From the NCBI GenBank assembly GCA_946411735.1, contig CAMKFB010000005.1, positions 1-63,587 of the forward strand: DNA of 63,587 nucleotides. Direction: 5' to 3'. A model generated the notes under the pieces. It saw only the letters and a program-made list of their open reading frames with translations, was not told where the DNA came from and ran no database searches. Positions within the stretch are counted from its first letter, which is position 1. Every line of letters starts with the position of its first letter. Positions 45,122-54,862 of this stretch are shown here, in pieces. The translations under genes and the position numbers were made by a program. This DNA comes from an uncultured Selenomonadales bacterium. Lineage in GTDB: Bacteria; Bacillota; Negativicutes; Selenomonadales; Selenomonadaceae.

Positions 45122-45167
45122 ATTGTCACTTCCCTTTTACGTTTTATAGTACCCTTTGATTTTAACC

Positions 45168-45953
45168 TTAAGAGTCGGGCGGCAATTTCATATTGGCTTG
45201 AGTCATCGCCTCACGCCAAGTTTTTTCAAATTGCTCGCATTGATCTTGCACCAGCTCTTCACGGATAAAAAATAAGTTCTCGCCGCGAATATGAAAAAAG
45301 AAATCGTACTTTGAAATTGCACCGAAGAGTGCTTTCGAGCAACCGAATTTATATCGATCATGCAGCTCGATCGCAATGACTTTAACCTTTGAAAGCCAGT
45401 CATGCACATCGTTCGCCCCAAAGACCTCTTTTTCGGCGCCTTCGATGTCAACCTTCAACAGATCGATCTCATCAAATCCCGATTCGGCAAGCAACTTTGC
45501 AACCGTCGTCGTCCGGATCGCATTCGGCTCGTCGTCATCGACCTCATAAGTCCTGAACGCGGCCGGGTTAATCCCGAACACTTCAACGTTCGTCTCCTTA
45601 TCCCACAAAGCGCAATGACGGCACTCGACATTCGGATAAGGAGAAGTGTTGAGTTTGAGCAACTTAAAATTGTTGGGATCGGGTTCGAGCGAAATAATTT
45701 TCGCCTCGGGATATATGTTTGCAAAGAACACTGCGCTCATGCCGATATTTCCTCCGCAATCCAAAATAAATCTCGGCGAAAAATCTTTCATGGGTAAACT
45801 GTACTCGCGATATCTAAAGATCGGCTTGAGCAACCATTCATCAATAGGGCGACAAATCAACGGTGTTTTGATGTAATTCACTGAGTAAAAATGATACTCC
45901 TCGTTGTGCGAATCCGCAACAATCGTCGGTCCTTCAATCTCGATTGGTTTCAT
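45168..45953 (-). CDS. FkbM-family methyltransferase (copy 1)
   Basis: A 261-residue SAM-dependent methyltransferase. Motif I is FILDCGGNIGMSAVF, the acidic turn is ISLEPDPNNF, and LLKVDIEGAEKEVF is the FkbM signature. These enzymes O-methylate sugars or natural products; in Selenomonads they often cluster with surface glycan genes. About half of it aligns with the second FkbM gene at 46616, so the two probably arose by duplication. AGGAG precedes the ATG. Confidence 0.87.
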   Translation of the reverse strand: MKPIEIEGPTIVADSHNEEYHFYSVNYIKTPLICRPIDEWLLKPIFRYREYSLPMKDFSPRFILDCGGNIGMSAVFFANIYPEAKIISLEPDPNNFKLLKLNTSPYPNVECRHCALWDKETNVEVFGINPAAFRTYEVDDDEPNAIRTTTVAKLLAESGFDEIDLLKVDIEGAEKEVFGANDVHDWLSKVKVIAIELHDRYKFGCSKALFGAISKYDFFFHIRGENLFFIREELVQDQCEQFEKTWREAMTQANMKLPPDS

Positions 45954-46014
45954 AAAAAATCTCCTGCCAAAATCAACATGCTCAATCGGAATATAACAGT
46001 TCTTCTAGAATAAA

Positions 46015-46613
46015 TCAAAGCAAGGCATGCGCCTTGCCGATGGCGATAATTGCTTCAACGGGCATATTCGCAACCTTGGCGATGAACTCGACGGGCTGAT
46101 TGAGTTTGATCATGTTGATGATCATTTCGGCAATTACTTCGGCACGTCCTTCCTCAAGCCCGGCTTCGCGCCCCTCAACTCGAGCCAAATCGTAGATATC
46201 TTGCATAACAGCAGACACGGTGACCCCTCCTTTGTTCATGTCTTTAAATCGCTTCATCCGCTTTTTCAAGACGGACTCGTTCATCTGATTGGCATCTCGA
46301 CTGAAGAAATCCCGCATCAATAAGCCGAGCGGCGTCTCATCTCTGTTCTCGCCGTTGACATAAATGATGTGCGTTCCGTCGTCGAAAATATCTCCCGTCC
46401 CATCGATGCGACGATTGATGGGATAAATCGGCAGCCCTTTCTTGAGGACGTCGCGCTCGGTGATGAAGATGACGTACGTCTCGAGCAGCTCATCAAAGTC
46501 TTCGCCTCTGTTGAGAATGTTCGCGTCGAGCATACTCGAGTTGTAGCGCGCCCGACGCGGAGCCGCGCCCGCACTCGTACGTTACTGCGCGCATTCGATG
46601 TCGCCGTCGAGCA
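46015..46613 (-). pseudogene. Truncated Rpn/PD-(D/E)xK transposase-family gene
   Basis: From the ATG at 46533 a 172-residue frame shows the Rpn pattern (SMLDANILNRGEDFDELLETYVIFITERD and the C-terminal EGREAGLEEGRAEVIAEM, each broken here only by family drift). The homology continues upstream in frame as AGAAPRRARYNSS, but a TAA interrupts it near 46580. It then ends at the stop of the neighbouring FkbM gene. The N-terminal nuclease residues are therefore missing. Rpn proteins are recombination-promoting nucleases; this one is almost surely inactive. Confidence 0.75.
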
Positions 46614-46615
46614 CC

Positions 46616-47356
46616 TCAGTTCAAATAGTCCTCGCGAATGAATATCAGATTTTCGCCGTTGAGCGCAAGATAAAAATCGTATCGCGCAAGCGCTCGAAAC
46701 ATCGCCGACGAACAGCCGCGCTTGACTCGATCGTGCAGCTCGATCGCAATGACCGTCGTTCTCGACAGCCAATCATCAACATCGACGGCTTCAAACACTT
46801 CTTTCTCGGCGCCCTCAATGTCGATCTTCAACAGATCGATCCGATCGAAGCCCGAACCCTCGAGCAGACGCCCTATACTCGTTGCCTTCAATGCCTGCGG
46901 ATCGTCGGCAGTCGTCTCGACCGTCGTGAAGCCCGCCGTCGAATTATAATCGTCGACGACTTTGATGTACGCCTCTTTATCCCAAATCGCCGAGTGAAGG
47001 CAGGTTATCTGATCGTAAAACATCGCATTGCCCTCGAGCATCTTGAAATTGACAGCCTCCGGCTCGACCGCAATGATTTTCGCATTTGGATATGTGACGG
47101 CGAAGTAGACGGCGCTGTAGCCGACATTCGCCCCGCAATCGATGATGAACTTGGGATCAAAATTTTCGATCGGCAGGCGATATTCCTCTTCCTCGAAAAT
47201 ATTTTTGAGCAAAAACGGATCGTCTTGATACGGTCGACACGCCAACGGATATTTGAGTCTGCTCACCGTGTAGAGCCTGCAATCGGCGTTCCGCTCCGCC
47301 ACGCTCGCGCCGCGCACGGCACCCGGCGGTATTATATAAGCCCTCTGATCGGACAT
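46616..47356 (-). CDS. FkbM-family methyltransferase (copy 2)
   Basis: A 246-residue relative of copy 1. Motif I is FIIDCGANVGYSAVYF, then IIAVEPEAVNF and LLKIDIEGAEKEVF. The C-terminal parts of the two copies (LNGENLIFIREDYLN here) are also alike. The Rpn remnant lies between them. The presumed targets are surface glycans. It starts 20 bases upstream-side of secA on the same strand, so it may be read from the secA transcript. Confidence 0.85.
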   Translation of the reverse strand: MSDQRAYIIPPGAVRGASVAERNADCRLYTVSRLKYPLACRPYQDDPFLLKNIFEEEEYRLPIENFDPKFIIDCGANVGYSAVYFAVTYPNAKIIAVEPEAVNFKMLEGNAMFYDQITCLHSAIWDKEAYIKVVDDYNSTAGFTTVETTADDPQALKATSIGRLLEGSGFDRIDLLKIDIEGAEKEVFEAVDVDDWLSRTTVIAIELHDRVKRGCSSAMFRALARYDFYLALNGENLIFIREDYLN

Positions 47357-47375
47357 AAAAATCCCTCCGCGCGGA

Positions 47376-49946
47376 TCATTTGCCCTTGCCGCAGCAATTC
47401 TTATACTTCTTCCCGCTCCCGCACGGGCATGGATCGTTGCGACCGACCTTTTTGCCGTCCGCCGTCCGATCCCGCTTTTGAGATTCCGCCGTGCTCACCT
47501 CGTCGCCATGCGACGCTTGGGCGTTCTGCAATCGATCCTTCAATTGCTCCTTCTCGTGGCTGACCACATCCTCAGGATTTTGCTCCTCTCGATTGGCGAT
47601 CATCACGTGATACATCAGCGCCGCTATCTGATCTTGGATCGCCGCCTCCATCTCCTCGAACATCGCCAGCGCCTCAATCTTATATTCCACAAGCGGATTG
47701 CGCTGTCCGTACGCCCGAAGGTTGATGCCCTCGCGAAGCATATCCATGTGATCCAGATGCTCCATCCATTTGTTGTCGACCACGCGCAGCATCACAACTT
47801 TTTCGAGCTCCCGCATCACCGACTCGCCGAACGTGATCTCCCGTTGCCGATAACTTTCCTCCGCTACCGACTCGAGCTCATCCTTCAACTCGTCGCGACT
47901 CAACTTCTCGAGCTCCTCAACCTTCAATCGAGCGGGCGGCGCATAAATTTTCTCCGCATCCTTGATCAGCTCCTCTAGCTGCCACTCCTCGGGGTATAAT
48001 TTTTCGTTCGCGTACTGATTCATCTCCTGCTTGATGATGTGATTCACCATGCCGATGATGTTGTCGCGCAAATTCTCCCCGCGCAAAATTTTCCGCCGCT
48101 CGCCGTACATGATCTCCCGCTGCTGATTCATCACGTCGTCATACTCGAGAACATGCTTGCGAATGTCGAAGTTGCGCGCCTCCACCTTCTTCTGCGCGTG
48201 CTCGATCGATTTCGTGATCAGTGAATGCTCGATCGGCTCATCCTCCTCCATGCCCAGCCGATCCATCACCTTCGCGATGTTGTCCGACGCAAACAGCCTC
48301 ATCAGATCGTCCTCGAGCGACAGATAAAACCTCGACGCCCCGGGATCGCCCTGTCGACCCGAACGCCCGCGCAGCTGATTGTCGATCCGTCGAGACTCGT
48401 GCCGCTCCGTCCCGATTATAAACAATCCCCCGAGCTCCGGTACGCCGTCGCCCAGCTTGATATCCGTGCCGCGCCCCGCCATGTTCGTCGCGATCGTCAC
48501 CGCACCGCGTTGACCCGCGTCCGCCACGATTTGCGCTTCCTTCTCATGAAATTTCGCGTTGAGCACGTTGTGAGGTATACCGCGCTTGCGAAGGATCGCG
48601 CTCAATTCCTCCGATTGCGTGATCGACGTCGTTCCGATCAGCACCGGTTGTCCCTTGCCGTGGATCGCCTCGACCTCGTTGCCGACCGCTTTGTACTTTG
48701 CCCGCTTCGTCTTGTAGATCACGTCCGGATGATCCACGCGAATCACCGGCTTGTTCGTCGGCACCACCACCACCGGCAGCTTGTATATTTTGATGAACTC
48801 GTCCTCTTCGGTTTTCGCCGTGCCGGTCATGCCGCCCAACTTATCATACATTCGGAAATAATTTTGGAAGGTAATTGTCGCAAGCGTTTGCGACTCGCGC
48901 TGAATCTTGACGCCCTCCTTCGCCTCGATCGCCTGATGCAAGCCGTCCGAGTAGCGCCGACCTTCCATCAATCGACCCGTAAATTCGTCGACGATGATGA
49001 TCTCATCGCCCCGCACGACGTAGTCCCGATCGCGTTTCATCAGCGCCTTCGCGCGCAATGCCGCCGTAAAGCAATGCGACAGCTCGATATTTTCCGGCGC
49101 GTAGAGATTGTTGATCCCCAACATCTTTTCGATCTTCGGGATCACCTCGTCCTTCGGCGCCACCGTCTTCTGTTTTTCGTCGACCGTGTAATCGACTTCT
49201 TCTTTCAACGTCGATACCGCCCGCGCCATCACCGCGTACATCTCCGTCGACTTCGCGCCCGGTCCCGAGATGATCAATGGCGTCCGCGCCTCGTCGATCA
49301 AAATCGAGTCAACCTCGTCGACGATCGCGTAGTGCAACGGGCGCTGCACCATCTGCTCCTCGTGAATCACCATGTTGTCGCGCAGATAATCAAAGCCGAA
49401 CTCATTGTTCGTCCCGAACGTGACATCACAGCTGTACGCATACTTGCGCTCGGGAAAATTCATGTCGTGCAGGATCAGTCCGACCGACAATCCCAAAAAA
49501 TTATAGAGCCGCCCCATCCATTCCGAATCGCGCCGCGCAAGATAGTCGTTGACCGTCACCATGTGCACGCCCTTGCCCTCGAGCGCGTTGAGATAAACCG
49601 GCAGCGTCGCCACGAGCGTTTTGCCCTCGCCCGTTTTCATCTCCGCGATCTTGCCCTCGTGCAAACACATCCCGCCGATCAACTGCACGTCGAAGTGCCG
49701 CATCCCCAGCACTCGGCGCGACGCCTCGCGCGCCACCGCAAACGCCTCCGGTAAAAGATCGTCGAGCGTCTCACCGTTGGCAAGCCGCTCACGAAACTTA
49801 TCCGTCGAGCTCATCAGTTTGTCGTCCGTCATATTTTGCATCGAGGGCTCCAGCGCATTGATCTTGTCAACGGTCTTTTGCAGGCGCTTGATTTCCTTCT
49901 CGTTGTTGTCGCCGAAAAATCGTTTCAGGAAGCCGAACAAATACAT
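47376..49946 (-). CDS. secA: Protein translocase ATPase SecA
   Basis: An 856-residue SecA motor that drives preproteins through SecYEG. Seen: [12 protein letters not shown] (Walker A), [15 protein letters not shown] (DEAD box), the preprotein cross-linking domain, [15 protein letters not shown], and the C-terminal zinc SEC-C motif [16 protein letters not shown] choose the ATG at 49946 with GGGGA upstream. It is complete and normal in length. Confidence 0.97.
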   Translation of the reverse strand: MYLFGFLKRFFGDNNEKEIKRLQKTVDKINALEPSMQNMTDDKLMSSTDKFRERLANGETLDDLLPEAFAVAREASRRVLGMRHFDVQLIGGMCLHEGKIAEMKTGEGKTLVATLPVYLNALEGKGVHMVTVNDYLARRDSEWMGRLYNFLGLSVGLILHDMNFPERKYAYSCDVTFGTNNEFGFDYLRDNMVIHEEQMVQRPLHYAIVDEVDSILIDEARTPLIISGPGAKSTEMYAVMARAVSTLKEEVDYTVDEKQKTVAPKDEVIPKIEKMLGINNLYAPENIELSHCFTAALRAKALMKRDRDYVVRGDEIIIVDEFTGRLMEGRRYSDGLHQAIEAKEGVKIQRESQTLATITFQNYFRMYDKLGGMTGTAKTEEDEFIKIYKLPVVVVPTNKPVIRVDHPDVIYKTKRAKYKAVGNEVEAIHGKGQPVLIGTTSITQSEELSAILRKRGIPHNVLNAKFHEKEAQIVADAGQRGAVTIATNMAGRGTDIKLGDGVPELGGLFIIGTERHESRRIDNQLRGRSGRQGDPGASRFYLSLEDDLMRLFASDNIAKVMDRLGMEEDEPIEHSLITKSIEHAQKKVEARNFDIRKHVLEYDDVMNQQREIMYGERRKILRGENLRDNIIGMVNHIIKQEMNQYANEKLYPEEWQLEELIKDAEKIYAPPARLKVEELEKLSRDELKDELESVAEESYRQREITFGESVMRELEKVVMLRVVDNKWMEHLDHMDMLREGINLRAYGQRNPLVEYKIEALAMFEEMEAAIQDQIAALMYHVMIANREEQNPEDVVSHEKEQLKDRLQNAQASHGDEVSTAESQKRDRTADGKKVGRNDPCPCGSGKKYKNCCGKGK

Positions 49947-50031
49947 CACATCCCCGCGTCGAATTTGTTTGCAGAAATTCTATCAGACACGGTCGAAGAA
50001 GTCAAAAACAGATTGACAGCGCGAAAATTTT

Positions 50032-50059
50032 TTGGTTGAATGTCAATGTGTGGTATAAT
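50032..50059 (+). promoter_or_regulatory. Extended -10 promoter of the S55 peptidase gene
   Basis: TTGGTT (50032-50037), 16 bases, then TGG-TATAAT (50051-50059), a perfect -10 with extended TGn. It lies 43 bases upstream of the start codon, in the gap divergent from secA. Confidence 0.65.
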
Positions 50060-50102
50060 GCCGCCGATGTTAAATTGATTCATCAGATTGGAGTGAAGCG
50101 AT

Positions 50103-52001
50103 TTGCTCAAAAAGTTGGCTGTGTCGTTGGCAATGATGATGACAGTCATTCTGCCGACGCGCTCGGAGGCGATGCCCGAGATCATGCCGGTCGAAAACAT
50201 TCAAAGCGGAATGAGCGGCAAGGCATATACGGTCGTCGAGAACTCGGGCGTGATCGAGCCGTTCGACGTCGACATTATCGGATTGATAGATAACGGCAAG
50301 GGCTCGTCGAAGATGATCATGGCCAAGGCCTCGGGGCGCGTGATCGAAAAGACGGGCGGCGTGCTGCAGGGGATGAGCGGCAGCCCGATCTATATCGACG
50401 GGAAGCTGGTCGGAGCGCTGGCCGCGGGGCTGAAGGAAATGAGCCCGTACACATTTTTCATAACGCCGATCGAAAATATGCTGCCGATGTGGGATTTGCC
50501 CGATCCGAAGGCGGCGAACAGATATCAACAGATGTCGCTCAAGCCGAAGGAAGAAGAGCCGACGGAGGAGCCGCTTGACGAACCGATTGATGAACCCGAG
50601 GACGAACCGATCGATGAACCGATCGATGAGCCCGAGGACGAGCCGATTGAGGAACCCGTCGATGAGCCCGTCGATGAACCGATCGATGAACCGATCGATG
50701 AACCCGAGGATGATCTCGAGGAAGAAGCTCTTTACGTCAGAGGCTTTGATGCGAACGCGATGCAATTTTTAGCGCGCGAACTCAAGCCGTTGGGCGTAAA
50801 AAATTTGTACACCATCGAGAACTCTTCGGACGATCTCAAAATCGATTACAATGCTTCGCTTGAGCCGGGCGCGCCGGTGGGTGTGGCGGTCGTATTCGGT
50901 GATTTTTCCGTCGCTGCAACCGGCACCGTCACCGCCGTCGATAACAAAAAAATTCTCGGCTTCGGTCACTCGTTTACTCACGCCGGCAACGTCAACTTCT
51001 TCATGACGGACGCCGCCGTCGTCGGCACCATCAACGGCGTCGACGGAGCGGGCGTCAAAATCGCCAAGCTCGGCAACATCATCGGTCGCATCAATCAGGA
51101 TCGTGAGGCGGGCGTCGCCGGCATTCTCGGCAAATTCCCTTCCGTCGTGCCGATCACCGTCAACGTTACCGACAAGTCCCTCAACCGTTCCGAATCGTAC
51201 AACGCCTCGATTGCTTACAACGAAAATCTTATTCCCAAGCTCGGCGCGTCGATCGCCTACGCGGCGCTGTCGAAGACCGCCGATTCGCTTGCCGAGAGCA
51301 CCGTCACGGTCGATTTCGGCATCAAAACCAACGCGGTCGAGAGCGGCAATCTCCAACGTCAGAACATGTTTTATAACGGCTCCGACGTCGGGCAAGTTGC
51401 CGTGCTCGAAATTCTTCAGGCGCTGAGTCTGGTGTGCTCGAATACCAACGTCGAGTCGGATATTTTTTCGATCGACATCAATATGACGCTCGACAACGAA
51501 AGAAAAACGGCGTCGCTCGTGTCGGCGGTTCCCGACCGTCCGAAGGTCAAGCCGGGCGAGACGGTCAATCTCACCGTGCAACTCCGTCCTTACCGTCAAA
51601 AAGAGGAGACGATTGTCGTGCCGTACACCGTTCCGATCACGATGAAGTCGGGGCCGCTGACGCTCGACGTGCACGGCGGCGCGCTTGTGCCGATCGCTCA
51701 ACTGCTCATGAACGCCGGTTATATCATGGAGATTAATGAGCCGGCGCAAGATTACAGCGAGAAGATCACCGGCTTCCTCAACAGCGGCAAGAATAATGAG
51801 CTGGTGGTCGAGCCGGGCGGCGTGCTCGAGCCGCAAACCGATAAGGAGCTCAAGCGCGAGATCGAGCGCGCCAAAAAAGCTCAAGAGAAGGCCGCCAAGC
51901 AAGGCAAGAAACTCGAAAAGACTCCCGCGGAATCAAAGGTTGACACGGGGTATATAATTGACAACGTGGTTCACGCCACCATCGACATCGACAAAATTTG
52001 A
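50103..52001 (+). CDS. Exported S55 (SpoIVB-type) serine peptidase with acidic Pro repeat
   Basis: A 632-residue protein. A signal peptide (residues 1-~23) is followed by the S55 half containing the nucleophile in [19 protein letters not shown] (Ser94). An Asp/Glu-Pro repeat spans residues ~153-204. The second half has [13 protein letters not shown] and [13 protein letters not shown] (His), then a beta-rich region and a Lys-rich tail. In B. subtilis SpoIVB the His precedes the Ser; this Ser-first order matches other S55 proteins of unknown role. The start is a TTG with GGAG upstream. A substrate cannot be named. Confidence 0.75.
   Translation: MLKKLAVSLAMMMTVILPTRSEAMPEIMPVENIQSGMSGKAYTVVENSGVIEPFDVDIIGLIDNGKGSSKMIMAKASGRVIEKTGGVLQGMSGSPIYIDGKLVGALAAGLKEMSPYTFFITPIENMLPMWDLPDPKAANRYQQMSLKPKEEEPTEEPLDEPIDEPEDEPIDEPIDEPEDEPIEEPVDEPVDEPIDEPIDEPEDDLEEEALYVRGFDANAMQFLARELKPLGVKNLYTIENSSDDLKIDYNASLEPGAPVGVAVVFGDFSVAATGTVTAVDNKKILGFGHSFTHAGNVNFFMTDAAVVGTINGVDGAGVKIAKLGNIIGRINQDREAGVAGILGKFPSVVPITVNVTDKSLNRSESYNASIAYNENLIPKLGASIAYAALSKTADSLAESTVTVDFGIKTNAVESGNLQRQNMFYNGSDVGQVAVLEILQALSLVCSNTNVESDIFSIDINMTLDNERKTASLVSAVPDRPKVKPGETVNLTVQLRPYRQKEETIVVPYTVPITMKSGPLTLDVHGGALVPIAQLLMNAGYIMEINEPAQDYSEKITGFLNSGKNNELVVEPGGVLEPQTDKELKREIERAKKAQEKAAKQGKKLEKTPAESKVDTGYIIDNVVHATIDIDKI
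50561..50715 (+). repeat. Tandem 12-base repeat coding for (DEPI)n
   Basis: About thirteen 12-base units of the type GAACCGATCGAT, mixed with GAGCCCGAGGAC units. They encode alternating DEPI, DEPE and DEPV steps in the S55 peptidase. Unit number could change by slippage without shifting frame. Confidence 0.85.
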
Positions 52002-52011
52002 GGTGACGAGT

Positions 52012-53277
52012 TTGGAGAAATTGATCATAAACGGCGGGCGCCCCCTTCGCGGCACGGTTAAGATCAGCGGCGCGAAAAACGCAGTACTGCCCGCCATCGC
52101 CGCGACCCTGCTCGGTCAAGATCGAGTGACGGTGCTCGACGAAGTCCCCAATCTCGACGACGTCCGAACGATCAGCGAAGTGCTTCGCACGCTCGGCGTC
52201 AAGGTCGAACATGTTCCCGAAAAAAGTCAGCTGATCGTCGACGCGTCGGCGATCGAAAACATCACCGCGCCGTATGAACTCGTTCGTCGGATGCGGGCGT
52301 CGTTTTTGATAATGGGACCGCTACTGGCTCGACTGGGCGAGGCAAAAATTTCGTTGCCGGGCGGTTGCGCCATCGGCACTCGACCGATCGATCTCCATTT
52401 AAAAGGCTTTGAAGCATTGGGTGCTCAAATATCGATAGGGCACGGATATATAGAGGCGAAGGCGCCGGGCGGGCTCAAGGGCGCGCGGATTTATCTCGAC
52501 TTTCCTTCGGTCGGCGCGACGGAAAATATTTTGATGGCGGCGTCGATGGCGGAGGGTTTGAGCGTGATCGAAAATCCCGCGCAGGAACCGGAGATCGTCG
52601 ACCTTGCCAATTACCTCAACATCATGGGCGCCAAGATCAGAGGCGCGGGCACGAATGTGATCAAGGTCGAGGGCGTCAAGAAATTGGTCGCGCACGATTA
52701 TACGATTATCCCCGATCGGATTGAGGCGGGCACGTATATGATCGCGGCGGCGATGACGCGCGGCGACGTTTATATAGCGAATGCAATCAGCGAGCACATC
52801 AAACCGGTGATCGCGAAATTGAAAGAGGCGGGCGTGACGGTCGATGAGGATGTCGACGGGATCAGGGTGGCGTGCGATCGCCGACCGAAAGCGGTCGATA
52901 TCAAAACGCTGCCGTATCCCGGGTTCCCGACGGACATGCAGGCGCAATTCATGGCGATGTTGACGATCTCGGAGGGCTCGGCGATGGTGACCGAGACGGT
53001 GTTCGAGAACAGATTTATGCACGTCGACGAGCTTCGACGGATGGGCGCGCGGATCAAGATCGACGGGCGGACATCGATGGTGCACGGCGTGGACTTTTTG
53101 ACGGGCTGCCAAGTGAAGGCGACAGACCTTCGGGCGGGCGCGGCGATCGTATTGGCGGGATTGGTGGCCGAGGGCGAAACGCAGATCGGATATATTCACC
53201 ACATCGATCGCGGCTACGACAATCTCGTCGAGAAATTGGTGAACTTGGGCGCCGACATTCGGCGCGTGGATCAATAG
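52012..53277 (+). CDS. murA: UDP-N-acetylglucosamine 1-carboxyvinyltransferase
   Basis: A 421-residue MurA, first committed step of peptidoglycan synthesis. Seen: [17 protein letters not shown], the fosfomycin-target Cys in [15 protein letters not shown] and [15 protein letters not shown]. It starts at a TTG with GAGGTGA 5 bases upstream, 10 bases after the S55 gene, and is probably co-transcribed. Confidence 0.95.
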   Translation: MEKLIINGGRPLRGTVKISGAKNAVLPAIAATLLGQDRVTVLDEVPNLDDVRTISEVLRTLGVKVEHVPEKSQLIVDASAIENITAPYELVRRMRASFLIMGPLLARLGEAKISLPGGCAIGTRPIDLHLKGFEALGAQISIGHGYIEAKAPGGLKGARIYLDFPSVGATENILMAASMAEGLSVIENPAQEPEIVDLANYLNIMGAKIRGAGTNVIKVEGVKKLVAHDYTIIPDRIEAGTYMIAAAMTRGDVYIANAISEHIKPVIAKLKEAGVTVDEDVDGIRVACDRRPKAVDIKTLPYPGFPTDMQAQFMAMLTISEGSAMVTETVFENRFMHVDELRRMGARIKIDGRTSMVHGVDFLTGCQVKATDLRAGAAIVLAGLVAEGETQIGYIHHIDRGYDNLVEKLVNLGADIRRVDQ

Positions 53278-53291
53278 GAGGCATATATAAA

Positions 53292-53792
53292 ATGGATGCA
53301 AATGAGGTCAAGCGCATTGTCGAGGAATATCTGAATGAGCGCGCGATCGATTTGAAGGCGCGGCTGTTGAATCTCGACGGTTACAGACCGGCGCGGGAGT
53401 TCGACGAGCAGACGGCGCGGATTGCGGAGCTCGAGCGGGCGATCGAGGATATGAAGGCATCGACGGAAGTTGATGATCTGAAGGCCAAGATTGCGGAGCT
53501 CGACAAAGAGAATTTTGATCTGAAAGATAAGATCGACGAAACGGCGAATCAGCACTCCGACGCGAAGGAGAAACTCGATCGATATCGGACCGAGATGAAA
53601 CAGAATCTGCAGGAGATCGAAGAATTGCGCGAGGCGCTTGAGGAGCGCGAGCGCGAAATCGAAGAGTTGAGGACGAAGCTCAACGAGACGGAGAGCCATT
53701 TCCGCAATGCGGCGGCGGAGGCGCTCAAATATAAGACGCAACTCGAGCAGGCAGATGCGGAGAAAAGAGCGCGCCGCTCGAAAAAACTCTAA
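53292..53792 (+). CDS. Coiled-coil protein of unknown function
   Basis: A 166-residue, highly charged protein. After an N-terminal ~45 residues (VKRIVEEYLNERAID) it is one long heptad-rich coiled coil (IAELERAIEDMKAS to LEQADAEKRARRS). There is no signal peptide or TM helix. AGGAGG lies 11 bases upstream. Its position directly after murA and before a strong terminator suggests a cell-wall or division-related partner role, but nothing in the sequence proves it. Confidence 0.7.
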   Translation: MDANEVKRIVEEYLNERAIDLKARLLNLDGYRPAREFDEQTARIAELERAIEDMKASTEVDDLKAKIAELDKENFDLKDKIDETANQHSDAKEKLDRYRTEMKQNLQEIEELREALEEREREIEELRTKLNETESHFRNAAAEALKYKTQLEQADAEKRARRSKKL

Positions 53793-53803
53793 AAAAAAAT
53801 TAG

Positions 53804-53827
53804 CGGGCGTTCGGCGCCCGTTTTTTT
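53804..53827 (+). terminator. Rho-independent terminator after the murA operon
   Basis: CGGGCG (53804-53809) and CGCCCG (53815-53820) around TTCGG, followed by seven T; an A run precedes it. Confidence 0.92.
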
Positions 53828-53829
53828 CT

Positions 53830-53845
53830 CCCGCCCGCCCACCCC
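53830..53845 (-). repeat. G-quadruplex motif in the companion module
   Basis: CCCGCCCGCCCACCCC on the plus strand, so the minus strand has four G runs with one-base loops. It follows the terminator T run directly and lies between convergent genes. Confidence 0.8.
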
Positions 53846-53852
53846 ATAAGGA

Positions 53853-54119
53853 CTACGTCCTTTGATCCTTTTCGGATTGCAGTTGGCGGCAGATATCTTT
53901 ATTCTGTCGATAAAATTCTTCGCGCTCGATCGTCGTCGACAGATAGGCGTCATAAAAATCATCGACGCGACAGATCAGCGGGCGCTCCGCGTAAATCGTG
54001 CACAGGTTCGTCGTCTTATCCAAATGTCGGCAAGAGCCGTCGGGCAAAGCCAACTCCCCTGCGAGGATCGTCCGCCCGACTCGTCGGCAGCACTGACCGC
54101 ACCGTTCGCATTCAAACAT
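53853..54119 (-). CDS. YkgJ-type cysteine-cluster protein
   Basis: An 88-residue zinc/iron-chelating domain protein. Cys are arranged as CERCGQCCRRVG, CRHLD, LCTIYAERPLICR; the last Cys lies in DICRQL. The family function is unknown, though some members are linked to metal binding. It ends near the G-quadruplex motif and lies just downstream of the phosphodiesterase gene (gap 3 bases). Confidence 0.85.
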   Translation of the reverse strand: MFECERCGQCCRRVGRTILAGELALPDGSCRHLDKTTNLCTIYAERPLICRVDDFYDAYLSTTIEREEFYRQNKDICRQLQSEKDQRT

Positions 54120-54122
54120 CGT

Positions 54123-54716
54123 TCAAAGCTCGAGACTCATGAGCTCGTCGCCCGAGTCGAGATCGAAAATTTTGATCGCCGCGTCGTCGATCACCGCCAC
54201 CGTCGGTTTCTTATCCGCGCGGTTCGGCAGCGAAGGCGAGCCCGGGTTGAGCAATATCGCATCGCCCTGCCGCTCGAGTATGTTGTTATGAATATGCCCC
54301 GTTATGAAAATATCCGCGCGGAGCGTATTCGCCTGCTTGGCAATTTCGTCGATCATCTTCGACCAGTCGGGCTTGGACGGATCGTTGCAATAAGTAAAAT
54401 GCGTTCCGTGCGTCATCACAATCCGCCGCCCGTTGGCGTAAACGTAAGCATACGGCGCCTGAATCGGACTGTTGAGCACCAACTGATCCACGTCCGAATC
54501 GCAATTGCCGCGCGCGATGATCACCTGCGCCTTGCACTCGTTGATGCGCTGAGCCAACTTCGCCGGATTGTAATCCTCGAGCATGGGATTGCGCGGTCCG
54601 TGATAGAGAACGTCGCCGGCGTGCATTATGAGATCGGCGTCGCCGAAAAATTTTTCGACCGCCCGAGCAAAGCGCTGCTCATGCCCGTGCGTATCGCTGA
54701 TAACTCCGATTTTCAT
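54123..54716 (-). CDS. yfcE: YfcE-type metallophosphoesterase
   Basis: A 197-residue calcineurin-like phosphoesterase. Metal ligands: GVISDTHGH, HAGDVLYHG, ARGNCDSD, MTHGTHFTY and ITGHIHNN. YfcE enzymes hydrolyse phosphodiesters in vitro; the natural substrate is unknown. The ATG at 54716 has GGGAGGG upstream. It is coupled with the YkgJ-type gene. Confidence 0.88.
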   Translation of the reverse strand: MKIGVISDTHGHEQRFARAVEKFFGDADLIMHAGDVLYHGPRNPMLEDYNPAKLAQRINECKAQVIIARGNCDSDVDQLVLNSPIQAPYAYVYANGRRIVMTHGTHFTYCNDPSKPDWSKMIDEIAKQANTLRADIFITGHIHNNILERQGDAILLNPGSPSLPNRADKKPTVAVIDDAAIKIFDLDSGDELMSLEL

Positions 54717-54862
54717 TTCGAGCCCTCCCAAAAATTTTTTCGGGTCGATTTTATAATGCGGCGCAAGAAAATGCAACGCCGTCGAAAGGATTTTTCATTG
54801 TAATCTCGAAAGTAATCAAACAATAATTTTTTCCGAGGTTCACAGGATATGGGGAGTGGGGA

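Noticed and set aside
50561..50715. Regular repeats resembling a CRISPR array
   Set aside because: The units are contiguous 12-mers in frame with no spacers, and they encode a protein repeat.
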